A stretch of 26,283 nucleotides of DNA from Treponema sp. (lineage in GTDB: Bacteria; Spirochaetota; Spirochaetia; Treponematales; Breznakiellaceae). Numbering within the stretch: the stretch's first letter is position 1; each line of letters starts with the position of its first letter. The notes beneath the pieces were generated by a model. It saw only the letters and a list, made by a program, of their open reading frames with translations, was not told the origin of the DNA and searched no databases. The stretch lies in NCBI GenBank assembly GCA_031288815.1, contig JAITQR010000102.1, positions 1 to 26,283 of the forward strand. The letters run 5' to 3'. A program made the position numbers and the translations under genes. This document shows, one piece after another, positions 14,471 to 22,611 of the stretch.

Positions 14471-17164
14471 GTGTCCTACGACGTGCCGTCAGAAGAGATC
14501 CTGTCTCAAACCGAAAAAACATTCCGCGCCATCGCCGTCGCCACCGCCATAGGCTTGGGCCTTGTTTCGCTGATGCTGGGATTCGCCATCGCCGGGGCCA
14601 TTCTCGGGATTCCCGGCTTCGGTTCCGGTCCCGGCGCTTTTCTGGCCGCTTCCTATGGTCTCCTCGCCTTCGCCATCCCCGCGAACCTGGCCTACGCCTC
14701 CTTTATCCTGGCGGATAAGGAGTGGCGGCCGGATCGCGTTTTTCTCCTCAGCGTGAACATTTTCCCCTTCCTTACCCTGGCGGCGGGGGTTTCCTTTGTC
14801 CGGGACTTTGAGCTCCGTTCCGAACAGTTTGGCTTCCTGGCGGTGGCGGGGAAAACCGGGTTTAGCTTCATCATCGCGGTGCTTACCGTTTTCGAGACCC
14901 TGCTTATCATGGCTTTGCGGATTCTCATTTTCCCCAAACGGGCAGAGGAACCAGGTTTCCTGTCAAGAATAGCCGTGGAAAGAGACCGGGGCTTGCCCGG
15001 GGGACTGGGAGATTTCATCGGCGCCGCCGGCCTTCACCGGCGTTTCGGCCGGTGGCTGCATACCCGCAGGGACAGGCGGAAACAGGACGAGCAAAGCCGG
15101 GAGAAAAAAAACGGGAGAGTAAGGGCGGAGACGGCGGTTCCTTCCGGCCCTTTCCCTGAAGAAAAAACGCCGGCCGAGGACGGGGCTCCTGCCTCCCCCG
15201 AACTCGACGCCGACGCCTTCCTCTTTTCGGGGAAGGACACCCGGCTTAGGAAGCTCTACACGGAAGCCGCCGCCAGCCCTCCGGAAAGCGTGCGTTACGA
15301 TGATCTTCCCCCCTCTTTTCGGACCGCCGAAACGGAAGATCCCGCCGGGGAGGCCGGCGTTTCGGAGGAGCCGGCGGAACAGGATACGGGCGAAGGGGAA
15401 GGCCGCCGGGAGATCCTTTCCTACATAAACATCAAACTCCCCGAACCGAAACCCCTGGCCAGTGTGGAAGCGGCCAGGGCCTCCCAAGGGGGTAATCCGG
15501 CGGAAGCCCAGGCAAGGATCGCCGATAAGCGGGAAGAAACCGAAGAAACCGAAGAACCGGAAGAACTTGACGACCTTGAGGAGCCTGACGATTCTGACGC
15601 GGCCGGGGGATCAGGTGGCGGGGAACCTCCCGTTAGGGAACCGTCCTTTTCCAAGCCCCCCGCCGGGGTTCCTTCCCCGGATGCCGTTTCGGCGAAATCC
15701 AAGCTTCCCAAAACCAGACCCCCCCTTAAGCTCCGGGGAGCCTGGAAGGTTCCGGTGGACATCCTAAACCAGTACCCGGACGGGGAGTACTGGATAATCG
15801 ACGAGGCTACCAGAGCCGCGGCGGCGACCCTGCGGGCAACTCTGGAGGAATTTAAGATCCAGGCGGAGGTTACGGGGATCCGCAAAGGCCCGGTGATCAC
15901 CATGTTCGAGATCCTCCCCGCGCCGGGGGTTAAACTCTCAAAGATCGTGAACCTCCAGGACAATATCGCCCTCCGGCTGGCCGCCTCCTCGGTGCGTATC
16001 GTGGCCCCCATTCCGGGAAAACACGCCGTGGGCATTGAAGTCCCCAATCCCAGGCGGAACATTGTTTCCTTCCGGGAAATCATTGAAGGAGAACTCCACC
16101 GGGACAGAAAAAAGGAAGGCCGGGGGCCGGAGATCCCCGTGGTGCTGGGGAAGGATATTACCGGCGAAGCCCAGACTGTGGATCTTGCCACCACGCCGCA
16201 CCTGCTTATCGCCGGTTCCACCGGATCGGGAAAGTCGGTCTGCGTCAACACCATGATCCTTTCCATTCTGTACCAGAAGTCCCCGGCGGAATGCCGGCTT
16301 ATCCTTATCGATCCAAAGATAGTGGAGCTGAAACTCTACAACGACATTCCCCATCTTTTAACTCCCGTGATCACCGAACCCAAGCGGGCCTTCCAGGCCC
16401 TGCAGTACTGCATCTACGAAATGGAACGCCGTTACGCCTGTCTTGATTCCATGGGCGTGCGGGACATCAAGAGCTACAACAGGCGGATCAGGGAGCGGAA
16501 CATCGCCGCGGAACACATGCCCTATATCGTAGTGGTGATCGACGAGTTTGCCGATCTTATGGCGACCACCGGTAAGGAACTGGAAAGTACCGTGGCCCGC
16601 CTGGCCGCCATGAGCCGCGCCGTGGGAGTCCACCTGGTGCTTGCCACCCAGCGGCCTTCCATCGACGTGATCACCGGCCTTATCAAAGCCAACATCCCCA
16701 GCCGTATCGCCTTTATGGTGGCCAGCAAGATGGACAGCCGGATCATCATCGACCAGATAGGGGCGGAAAAACTGCTGGGCAAGGGGGATATGCTCTACGC
16801 GGGAATTGTGGATCCCTTCCCCGTCCGTATACAGGGGGCCTTTATTTCCGAGGAAGAGGTGGAAAAGGTAGTGGAATACGTCAAGACCCTGGGTGAGCCT
16901 GACTACATCGACGACGAGATATTCTACGACGACGAGGAAGAGGACATGGCCCCCAGCCTCTTTGACGATGGGGAGGATCCCCTCTACGAGAAGGCCCTGG
17001 AGATCGTCACCCAGCAGGGTAAGGCCAGCGCCAGTTACATCCAGCGCCGCCTGAAGATCGGCTACAACCGGGCCGCCCGGCTGGTGGAACTGATGGAACA
17101 GCACGGCGTGGTGGGCCCCGCCCAGGGCTCCCGGCCAAGAGAACTACTGCGGGCTTTTAGTTAG
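14471..17164 (+). CDS. ftsK: DNA translocase FtsK/SpoIIIE
   Basis: This hexameric septal ATPase pumps chromosomal DNA during division. In 897 residues I see four N-terminal membrane helices (about 18-170), a charged linker (about 175-440) with a very acidic EETEETEEPEELDDLEEPDD stretch, and the motor. The motor has Walker A GSTGSGKS near residue 581 and Walker B YIVVVIDEFADLM near residue 686. A C-terminal gamma winged helix follows (about 836-893, ASASYIQRRLKIGYNRAARLVELMEQHGVV), which reads KOPS-like sites. The open frame begins earlier (TTG at 14321), but that part crosses a terminator and a palindrome. The GTG at 14471 follows GGGAG with 7-nt spacing. Confidence 0.95.
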   Translation: MSYDVPSEEILSQTEKTFRAIAVATAIGLGLVSLMLGFAIAGAILGIPGFGSGPGAFLAASYGLLAFAIPANLAYASFILADKEWRPDRVFLLSVNIFPFLTLAAGVSFVRDFELRSEQFGFLAVAGKTGFSFIIAVLTVFETLLIMALRILIFPKRAEEPGFLSRIAVERDRGLPGGLGDFIGAAGLHRRFGRWLHTRRDRRKQDEQSREKKNGRVRAETAVPSGPFPEEKTPAEDGAPASPELDADAFLFSGKDTRLRKLYTEAAASPPESVRYDDLPPSFRTAETEDPAGEAGVSEEPAEQDTGEGEGRREILSYINIKLPEPKPLASVEAARASQGGNPAEAQARIADKREETEETEEPEELDDLEEPDDSDAAGGSGGGEPPVREPSFSKPPAGVPSPDAVSAKSKLPKTRPPLKLRGAWKVPVDILNQYPDGEYWIIDEATRAAAATLRATLEEFKIQAEVTGIRKGPVITMFEILPAPGVKLSKIVNLQDNIALRLAASSVRIVAPIPGKHAVGIEVPNPRRNIVSFREIIEGELHRDRKKEGRGPEIPVVLGKDITGEAQTVDLATTPHLLIAGSTGSGKSVCVNTMILSILYQKSPAECRLILIDPKIVELKLYNDIPHLLTPVITEPKRAFQALQYCIYEMERRYACLDSMGVRDIKSYNRRIRERNIAAEHMPYIVVVIDEFADLMATTGKELESTVARLAAMSRAVGVHLVLATQRPSIDVITGLIKANIPSRIAFMVASKMDSRIIIDQIGAEKLLGKGDMLYAGIVDPFPVRIQGAFISEEEVEKVVEYVKTLGEPDYIDDEIFYDDEEEDMAPSLFDDGEDPLYEKALEIVTQQGKASASYIQRRLKIGYNRAARLVELMEQHGVVGPAQGSRPRELLRAFS

Positions 17165-17303
17165 TGTCTGCCCACAAAGTCGATTGCTTTGCAGACAAAC
17201 CGAGGACTTTATCCAACGCATTTTCTCGACCGTTAGGCCGCGAAGATGCCTTTTGTACGGTAGCCGCAAACCCGCGGTCCGAGTCCATAATGTGTCCACA
17301 ATG
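17164..17303 (+). repeat. Diverged copy 2 of the MITE-like element
   Basis: It starts on the last base of the ftsK stop codon with GTGTCTGCCCACAAA, shared with copy 1 at 10807. The right part holds GTCCATAATGTGTC and ACA as in copy 1. The middle is about 35 bp longer and diverged, and the right inverted end is missing. It fills most of the gap between convergent ftsK and the substrate-binding protein gene. GTCTG/CAGAC and CAAAG/CTTTG can still pair. Confidence 0.55.
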
Positions 17304-17355
17304 GCCATTTTTATCTTTGCTCACGCTGGAAAGGGCCTCGGCGCCGCGATCCCTC

Positions 17356-19101
17356 TTACGGCTCCAGGGCTACCCCCGGCAGGGGACGGGAAGCCTTAAA
17401 GGAGAGATACTTGAAAGGGTGGATGTCCAGGGCGTTGGGGTACCAGCCGTCCAGTTCCCCCATGTCAACGATGTTGATCGCCGGGCTGTGGGAGATGGGC
17501 AGCACCACTCCCCGGGAAAGGAGCAGCTTTTCCGACTCCGCCAGGGTGGCCCAGCGTTTTTCCCCCTCCTCGGACATGGATCTTTCCAGCAGTTCTTCGT
17601 AGTCCGTGTCGTTGTACCGGGCGTCGTTGAGGTTTGAGTCCCGCCGCCACATCTGCAGGAAGGTGTAGGGGTCGGCAAAGTCGCCTATCCAGGTGGAAAA
17701 GCCCACGCCGTAATCGTTTTCCTTGAGAGCCCGGAAATAGTTTCCGGCGGGTACCACCACGATTTTCACCGGGACTCCCAGCTTTTCCTTCCAGGTAGAC
17801 GCCATAAGGCCGCCGATTCGGGCCGCGTCCCGGGAGGGGGTAAGCTTAATGACTATTTCCGGCAGGCCTATTCCGCCGGGGTAACCAGCTTCCCTGAGGA
17901 GACGGAGGGCTTCCTCCTCGTCGCTGGTTTCCAGTCCGGGGATTTCAGGGTAACCGGGGATAGGGTATATCAGGGTTTTAGCGGGGAGGAAGTGGCCTTC
18001 CCGCATCGCCGCCCAAGGCAGAACCAGGGAAAGGGCGCGGCGGAGACGGTAATCGTCCCAGGGCTTTTCCGCGGAACGGATAAAGTAGTAATGGGTGGCA
18101 AACATGGCGTTTACCTGAATGCCGCTCCGGTCCGTAAGGGCGTCCAGATTGACATCCCCGGATATCCAGCGGGCCTCCCCCGAATTCCAGAGGGCCGACG
18201 CTTCGTCCCCGTCTTCCGGATAACGGATGACGATCCGGCTTAGCTTTACCCGGGAGGCGTCCCAATATTCATCGTTTTTTGCCAGGATCAGCCGGTCGCC
18301 CTGCCGTTCAAGAAGGTAAAAGGGGCCGTTGGAAACCGGCCGGGACCAGTCTTCTCTATTCACCATGGAAGGATGAACGGGGTTGAACGAGTGGTGGCAG
18401 AGCATGGCGGGGAAGAAAGACGCGGGGGTGGCAAGGCGGACTATCAGGGTCTTTTCTCCGGAAACCTCTATTCCCACCTTGGAGGGATCCTTTTCCTTTC
18501 CCATACGGTAATCCCGGGCGCCGGCGATTACATCGAAAAGGCTGGAATAGGGGGATTCCCGCCGGGGATCTATCAGGGATATCCATCCCGCCCGGAAGTC
18601 CTCGGCCCGCAGGGGATCGCCGTTCCAGTACCTGGCGTCGGCCCGGATGGTAAAGGTCCAGGTTTTTTTGTCCTCCGAAATTTCCCATTTTTCCGCGGCC
18701 CCGGGAACCGGCGTCATGGTAAAGGGATGATAGGTAAAAAGACCCTCATAGAGGGCGGTGTAAAGCTGGGCTTCGCTGGCGATAAAGGACTTGCGGAAAT
18801 CAAGCTCCATATCCTCGCCGCCAAAGGTTACGGTAAGCTGATCCCGGATAACCGGTTTGGGCCGGGGTTCGGCAAAATCCGGGCTCGGGAGAGCTTCCTC
18901 CTCATCCTGGCCCTGTTCCTCAGGCTGGGGCTCCAGCTCGGGCTCGGGCCGCGGCTGGGGGGGAGAAACGGCTTCGGTTTCCTGAGGAGGAACGGTACCG
19001 GTTTCCCGGGGCGGAACAATTTCGGGAACTGTTTTACAGGCGGCGAGGGAAAACAGAACCGTCCATACCAAGAATTTTAGAGGACTTCGATGGATACGCA
19101 T
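17356..19101 (-). CDS. Oligopeptide-type ABC substrate-binding lipoprotein (SBP family 5)
   Basis: This 581-residue extracytoplasmic solute-binding protein probably delivers peptides to an ABC importer. The signal peptide ends in the lipobox SLAAC with Cys22. A Pro/Glu/Gln-rich tether (about 23-75) follows. The SBP_bac_5 fold shows FTYHPFTMTPVPGAAEKWEISEDKKTWTFTIR, RYWNGDPLRAEDFRAGW and the later SFSTWIGDFADPYTFLQMW (here beginning GVGFSTW). No permease or ATPase gene is adjacent, so it may serve a transporter encoded elsewhere. The ATG at 19101 follows GGGGG at the end of the upstream gene, with only 2 nt between the genes, so they are co-transcribed. Peptide specificity is inferred from family. 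Confidence 0.92.
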   Translation of the reverse strand: MRIHRSPLKFLVWTVLFSLAACKTVPEIVPPRETGTVPPQETEAVSPPQPRPEPELEPQPEEQGQDEEEALPSPDFAEPRPKPVIRDQLTVTFGGEDMELDFRKSFIASEAQLYTALYEGLFTYHPFTMTPVPGAAEKWEISEDKKTWTFTIRADARYWNGDPLRAEDFRAGWISLIDPRRESPYSSLFDVIAGARDYRMGKEKDPSKVGIEVSGEKTLIVRLATPASFFPAMLCHHSFNPVHPSMVNREDWSRPVSNGPFYLLERQGDRLILAKNDEYWDASRVKLSRIVIRYPEDGDEASALWNSGEARWISGDVNLDALTDRSGIQVNAMFATHYYFIRSAEKPWDDYRLRRALSLVLPWAAMREGHFLPAKTLIYPIPGYPEIPGLETSDEEEALRLLREAGYPGGIGLPEIVIKLTPSRDAARIGGLMASTWKEKLGVPVKIVVVPAGNYFRALKENDYGVGFSTWIGDFADPYTFLQMWRRDSNLNDARYNDTDYEELLERSMSEEGEKRWATLAESEKLLLSRGVVLPISHSPAINIVDMGELDGWYPNALDIHPFKYLSFKASRPLPGVALEP

Positions 19102-19103
19102 TT

Positions 19104-20489
19104 TTAAACCCCCGGACTGATACCGAGCCGTTTCATCTGCTCTTCTTCTTCTTTTTGAGCGCTGTATTCGTGACGCAACTGGTTTGATCTAACAATGGCG
19201 TTTTTCAAGGTAGCCAGCTCCGGTTTAATGCCTTTTATCTTGTCCCGCTCTTCCCTGGTAGCGGAAGCCTTGAAAAATTCATCCAGGGCGGCAAGGGTCT
19301 TGTGGATGGACTGCACATCCCGTATGTTCCGGTCCAGAAACTGCAGCAACTGTTCCTCGGGCATACTTTCAAGTTTTGAGTTGCTCCGGTTGGCGAGGTT
19401 TACCAAAAAACGGCTTTTTTTGTCCATTTCCAGCCGGAAGTTGTGGTAGTTCAACCTGTCCCGTACCGGGGTACTGCGGGTGGGATCGGTGTATTGCAGC
19501 TCGTAAATAACCGGATCCGGCTCCCTGCCCAGGACCCGCCGGATAAGATCCTGGAGTTTCTGAAAGAAACTCTTCCTCCGGTTGGACAGGATGCCTTCGT
19601 TTTCATCTATTTTGCCGGCGATCTCCGTCAAACTGTTGGAAGAGTTACCGATTACCTGAAGTCCATCCAGAAGGATGGACTTAAAGGAAACCGGGGCTTT
19701 TACTGCCTTGGGTTTGGTATCCGGTATCTGCAGACTTTTGAGCACCTTTTCCCGAAGGGCCGGCCCGTCATTGGAGTAGTCTTCCCTCAGCAGCTCTTCC
19801 ACCAGATCCGGATAAAAGGGCTTGCCGGGCATGACGGCGGCGAATTTCTTTCTGATGCTTATCTGGTTTGCTTCCGCTTCCGGCATATCGTGAGTCAGGA
19901 TGGCCCGCAGGTTTAGCTTATAGTTCTCCCGGTGATAATCGGTCAGTTGTTTGAGGTAGCCGACAACCGCCGCGGTAGTCTTGGACAACTTGGCGAGAGA
20001 CTCGACCAAGAGGGTCTGGGTTAGGGGATCAAGCCCGTTTTTGGACAACTGGTTCAGTTCAAAGACGGCTTTTGTCATCGGGAAAGGGGAATCTCCCGAC
20101 AGATGCGCCCAGTCGATGAATTTTATCAGACCCAGAATCCGCTTGATCCGATCCAGGGTAAGGAAATCTACATTGAACTGATAAAAATTTACCAGAAAAT
20201 CAAGCTGGTTGTCGTAATTAGCCAGGCGGATAGTGAGCTGCTCCACCCTTTCCGCCTCGGTAAAAGCGGAAGTGTCGGGCACTTCGATTTCCCCTATTTT
20301 CGCTTCCTGCTTGTAGGGATCCTCGTGGATAAGCCCTTTTTTGATATAAATATTGTAAAGCACCGCAAAGGCCGACTGAAAAACCCGAAGTTCTTCCTTA
20401 AGCTTCCCCAATTCGGATCTTTCAAGCCAATCCAGCCGGGCGCTGAGGGCCTGAGAAAGCAAACTGGGATAATTACTGTCTACCGCCAT
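19104..20489 (-). CDS. Conserved-looking hypothetical protein, 461 aa, operon with SBP
   Basis: I do not recognise a family. The 461-residue protein has no signal peptide or membrane segment and is almost entirely helical, with many charged residues. It ends in a Glu/Lys-rich tail (QKEEEEQMKRLG). Notable stretches are ILGLIKFIDWAHLSGDSPF (about 119-137) and SFKSILLDGLQVIGNSSNSLTEIAGKI (about 260-290). Overall it looks like a cytoplasmic scaffold of helical repeats. Its stop lies 2 nt before the lipoprotein SBP start, so the two are co-expressed. The ATG at 20489 has no ribosome site, but TTGCGT-N17-CATACT ends 7 nt upstream. It diverges from the lipoprotein gene at 20628. Confidence 0.8.
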   Translation of the reverse strand: MAVDSNYPSLLSQALSARLDWLERSELGKLKEELRVFQSAFAVLYNIYIKKGLIHEDPYKQEAKIGEIEVPDTSAFTEAERVEQLTIRLANYDNQLDFLVNFYQFNVDFLTLDRIKRILGLIKFIDWAHLSGDSPFPMTKAVFELNQLSKNGLDPLTQTLLVESLAKLSKTTAAVVGYLKQLTDYHRENYKLNLRAILTHDMPEAEANQISIRKKFAAVMPGKPFYPDLVEELLREDYSNDGPALREKVLKSLQIPDTKPKAVKAPVSFKSILLDGLQVIGNSSNSLTEIAGKIDENEGILSNRRKSFFQKLQDLIRRVLGREPDPVIYELQYTDPTRSTPVRDRLNYHNFRLEMDKKSRFLVNLANRSNSKLESMPEEQLLQFLDRNIRDVQSIHKTLAALDEFFKASATREERDKIKGIKPELATLKNAIVRSNQLRHEYSAQKEEEEQMKRLGISPGV

Positions 20490-20525
20490 TTTTCAAAGTA
20501 TGCAGCAAAGAGAAGATTTACGCAA
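20490..20525 (-). promoter_or_regulatory. Putative leaderless promoter of the 461-aa gene operon
   Basis: On the minus strand TTGCGT (20525 to 20520), 17 nt, CATACT (20502 to 20497) and TTGAAAA lead straight into the ATG. The -10 matches 4 of 6 bases. No Shine-Dalgarno sequence is present. Confidence 0.45.
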
Positions 20526-20590
20526 TTGACATACCCACTAAGTATTTGGTTTTCATTTTAATATTATTTCGGACGGATTTTGATAATCCA

Positions 20591-20627
20591 TTAAACCAAA
20601 ATCTTCGTTCCGCGTCCTATATAGGCT
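20591..20627 (+). promoter_or_regulatory. Putative leaderless promoter, TTAAAC/CTATATAGG type
   Basis: TTAAAC at 20591-20596 and CCTATATAGG at 20616-20625 precede the ATG at 20628. ATTAAAC, the CGCG-CCTATATAGG block and ATGAA are shared with the site before the gene at 3005. There is no room for a Shine-Dalgarno sequence. Confidence 0.5.
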
Positions 20628-21476
20628 ATGAAACACTTATTGATCATAGGGGCACTGCTTTTGGCCGGATGCGGGGAACCGGTTCCGGATTCGGGTTTCG
20701 GTGTGGTTATGCCGCCGGTTCCTCCGGCCTGGGTGGAAATACTGGGGATTCCCGCCTGGCGCCTCCAATGGATTAATCCCCGGGGGGAATGGGATGTCAT
20801 GGAAATCGTCTCCCCGCAAGGGGGAAGCGCCGGAGAGATAGACGCCGCCGGGCCTGGTTTTAGGGGGATAGATCCGCCCCTTTCAGGCGCGAGCCCGGTT
20901 CTGGCCTGGCCCTTCTGGCCGGATCTGGGCCTTCCTCCCGGAAATTTCCGCCCCGCCGGGGCAGTTTTCCCCTTCGACGTATCGGGCGGGGATTTGATCC
21001 TCAGTTGGGAGGGAGGGGTGGCCGCTTTTTTTTACCGGGCCCTGGCCGAAGCCGCCGGGGCCGGAAGCTCCTCCCAGGCGGCGCTTAGGCGGCCCGCGAA
21101 ATTCGACTGGCCCCGGTTCAGGGAGCTGTTCCGGGATCCGGCCCTCAAGGAATCCTTCCGCGCCGATCCCTGGACCGCGGACTGGAAACTCATCGCCCGG
21201 GAGACGGTGGAATCGGGATTTGAAAAACGACGGCTTGTTTCCACTCCGCGGGACGAACTGGCCGTCCCTGTCCATCCGGGTCCCTGGATAAGTCCGTCTC
21301 CCTTTCCGGAACCTCTTTTCTTTGGGGAAGATACCCCGGTCTTCCCCGTATCGCCGGGTAGTGAAGCGGATACCTGGTATTCCGCGTCGGGTATCCTGCG
21401 CTGCGCCGGAAGGGTCTGGATATTCCTCCCCCGGCAGGGTACCGCCGCGGAAGCAAACGGCTTCGGCGGCGGGTAG
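20628..21476 (+). CDS. Putative lipoprotein, 282 aa
   Basis: The function is not recognised. The signal peptide MKHLLIIGALLLAGC ends in a textbook lipobox with Cys15, so it should be membrane-anchored in the periplasm or on the surface. The mature part is rich in Pro, Gly and aromatic residues, with short segments such as WRLQWINPRGEWDVMEI and DVSGGDLILSWEGGVAAFFYRAL, suggesting a mostly beta structure. The start follows a leaderless-type promoter shared in sequence with the gene at 3005. A second lipoprotein gene follows after 71 nt in the same direction with its own promoter. Their similar size, Pro-rich character and WYSASG/YWYYRG-like motifs hint at related roles, but I cannot show homology. 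Confidence 0.8.
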   Translation: MKHLLIIGALLLAGCGEPVPDSGFGVVMPPVPPAWVEILGIPAWRLQWINPRGEWDVMEIVSPQGGSAGEIDAAGPGFRGIDPPLSGASPVLAWPFWPDLGLPPGNFRPAGAVFPFDVSGGDLILSWEGGVAAFFYRALAEAAGAGSSSQAALRRPAKFDWPRFRELFRDPALKESFRADPWTADWKLIARETVESGFEKRRLVSTPRDELAVPVHPGPWISPSPFPEPLFFGEDTPVFPVSPGSEADTWYSASGILRCAGRVWIFLPRQGTAAEANGFGGG

Positions 21477-21510
21477 CCGGGTCTCCCTGTTTCGTCCGTC
21501 AAAACAGCGT

Positions 21511-21547
21511 CTGTCAAAATAAGGGCCGGATAGGCTACAATTGTTTC
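21511..21547 (+). promoter_or_regulatory. Putative leaderless promoter of second lipoprotein gene
   Basis: CTGTCA (21511-21516; TGTCAA one base later) and TACAAT (21536-21541; 5 of 6 to TATAAT) have 18-19 nt between them. The -10 ends 6 nt before the ATG at 21548. The spacer TGTTTC has no Shine-Dalgarno character. Confidence 0.55.
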
Positions 21548-22525
21548 ATGAAATTGTCCGTCCTTCCGGTTTTAATCTCGGCTTTGGGGCTTCTCGCTTT
21601 GCCGCTTTCCTGCGGCAGGCCCAGCCCGGAGCTTCCCTCCGGGGAGACGCCGGCGGAACCGTCCCCCCAGCCCCCGGGGGATTCCCGGCGGAACCTGTTC
21701 GCCACGCTCCGGACCGGGGAAACCCCCCTCTGGTTTGAATTCTCCGATCAAGGCCCCCGGCTTATCGACTCTCCTGAAGAGGCCGAAACGGTCCCCTTTG
21801 TCCCCTGGCCCCTGGCCCGCCATGTAAGGGAGATCCTTTCCCTGGAGGGGCAGCTTTTCTTCGCCGTGAACCGGGATAGTTTGCTTGCCGCCTCTGTCGG
21901 CGAGATCCGGGACGGGGACGCTTCCGGGCTGGCGGATCCGGAAGCCCGGCCCGAGCCCGGCCTGGCCCTTTACCGGATACCGGGGGACCTTTACTGGCGG
22001 ACTTACACTATCGCCGCCCTTTTCCCCTTCCGGGGGCATCCGGCCATCCTTTTCTACCGGGACGACTATTTTTCCGATCCCGCCCCGCTGCCTCCTGAGC
22101 CTCCGGTTCTTAGCCCGGCGGAGGACTTTTCCGGTTTTACCGGCCTGGAGATCCCCGCCCTGGAGGACATCCCCTTCGCCGAAGGCTGGGAGGCGGATCT
22201 GCTGCGTCTCGGCGCGGATGGCTATTGGTATTACCGTGGCCTTAAGCGGATAAGCGACGGCAGGGAAGTCCGTTATTTTCGCACCGGCGATCTTTCCCAA
22301 GGGGGGGAGGGGATAAGCGTGGGGGTATTCAGGGATTCCCAGGCCCCGGGGGAAGCCGGGACGGGGGAAGCAAACGGGGGCGGCCGCTTCTTGCCGGTTC
22401 TGCCTGAAGGTTTTGTCTATACCGGCCTTGCCTGGGTGGGGGACACCCTTTTTGCCAGTTGGGAGGAACAGGAAGACTACAATATCGGCGCCGCGGGCTT
22501 CATGGCGGTAAAGCCAGCCAAATAG
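21548..22525 (+). CDS. Putative lipoprotein, 325 aa
   Basis: The function is not recognised. The signal peptide runs to LALPLSC with the lipidated cysteine at 22, followed by a Pro/Ser/Glu tether (about 23-50). The mature part carries repeated short motifs of strand-turn type with bulky aromatics (LFAVNRDSLLAAS-like, LYRIPGDLYWRTYTIAALFPF, AILFYRDDYF, GYWYYRGLKRI, FVYTGLAWVGDTLFASWEEQ). Their spacing is compatible with beta-propeller blades, but this is only an impression. A Gly-rich low-complexity insert (about 268-283) lies near the C-terminus. Its TACAAT promoter sits 6 nt before the ATG. The putP gene follows after 86 nt with its own leadered start. Confidence 0.8.
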   Translation: MKLSVLPVLISALGLLALPLSCGRPSPELPSGETPAEPSPQPPGDSRRNLFATLRTGETPLWFEFSDQGPRLIDSPEEAETVPFVPWPLARHVREILSLEGQLFFAVNRDSLLAASVGEIRDGDASGLADPEARPEPGLALYRIPGDLYWRTYTIAALFPFRGHPAILFYRDDYFSDPAPLPPEPPVLSPAEDFSGFTGLEIPALEDIPFAEGWEADLLRLGADGYWYYRGLKRISDGREVRYFRTGDLSQGGEGISVGVFRDSQAPGEAGTGEANGGGRFLPVLPEGFVYTGLAWVGDTLFASWEEQEDYNIGAAGFMAVKPAK

Positions 22526-22557
22526 GGTTTTCGTTCCTCCCTATCCTCTTCCCAAGC

Positions 22558-22611
22558 TTTTCATAACCGGGGAATGAAAGGTATTATTCCTCAACAAATA
22601 AGGAGGAAGAA
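22558..22611 (+). promoter_or_regulatory. putP promoter candidate and ribosome binding site
   Basis: TTTTCA (22558-22563), 18 nt and TATTAT (22582-22587) form a plausible promoter giving an ordinary short leader of about 18 nt. It carries a perfect AAGGAGG 6 nt before the ATG. This is a clear contrast to the leaderless-type starts of the preceding two genes. Confidence 0.55.
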
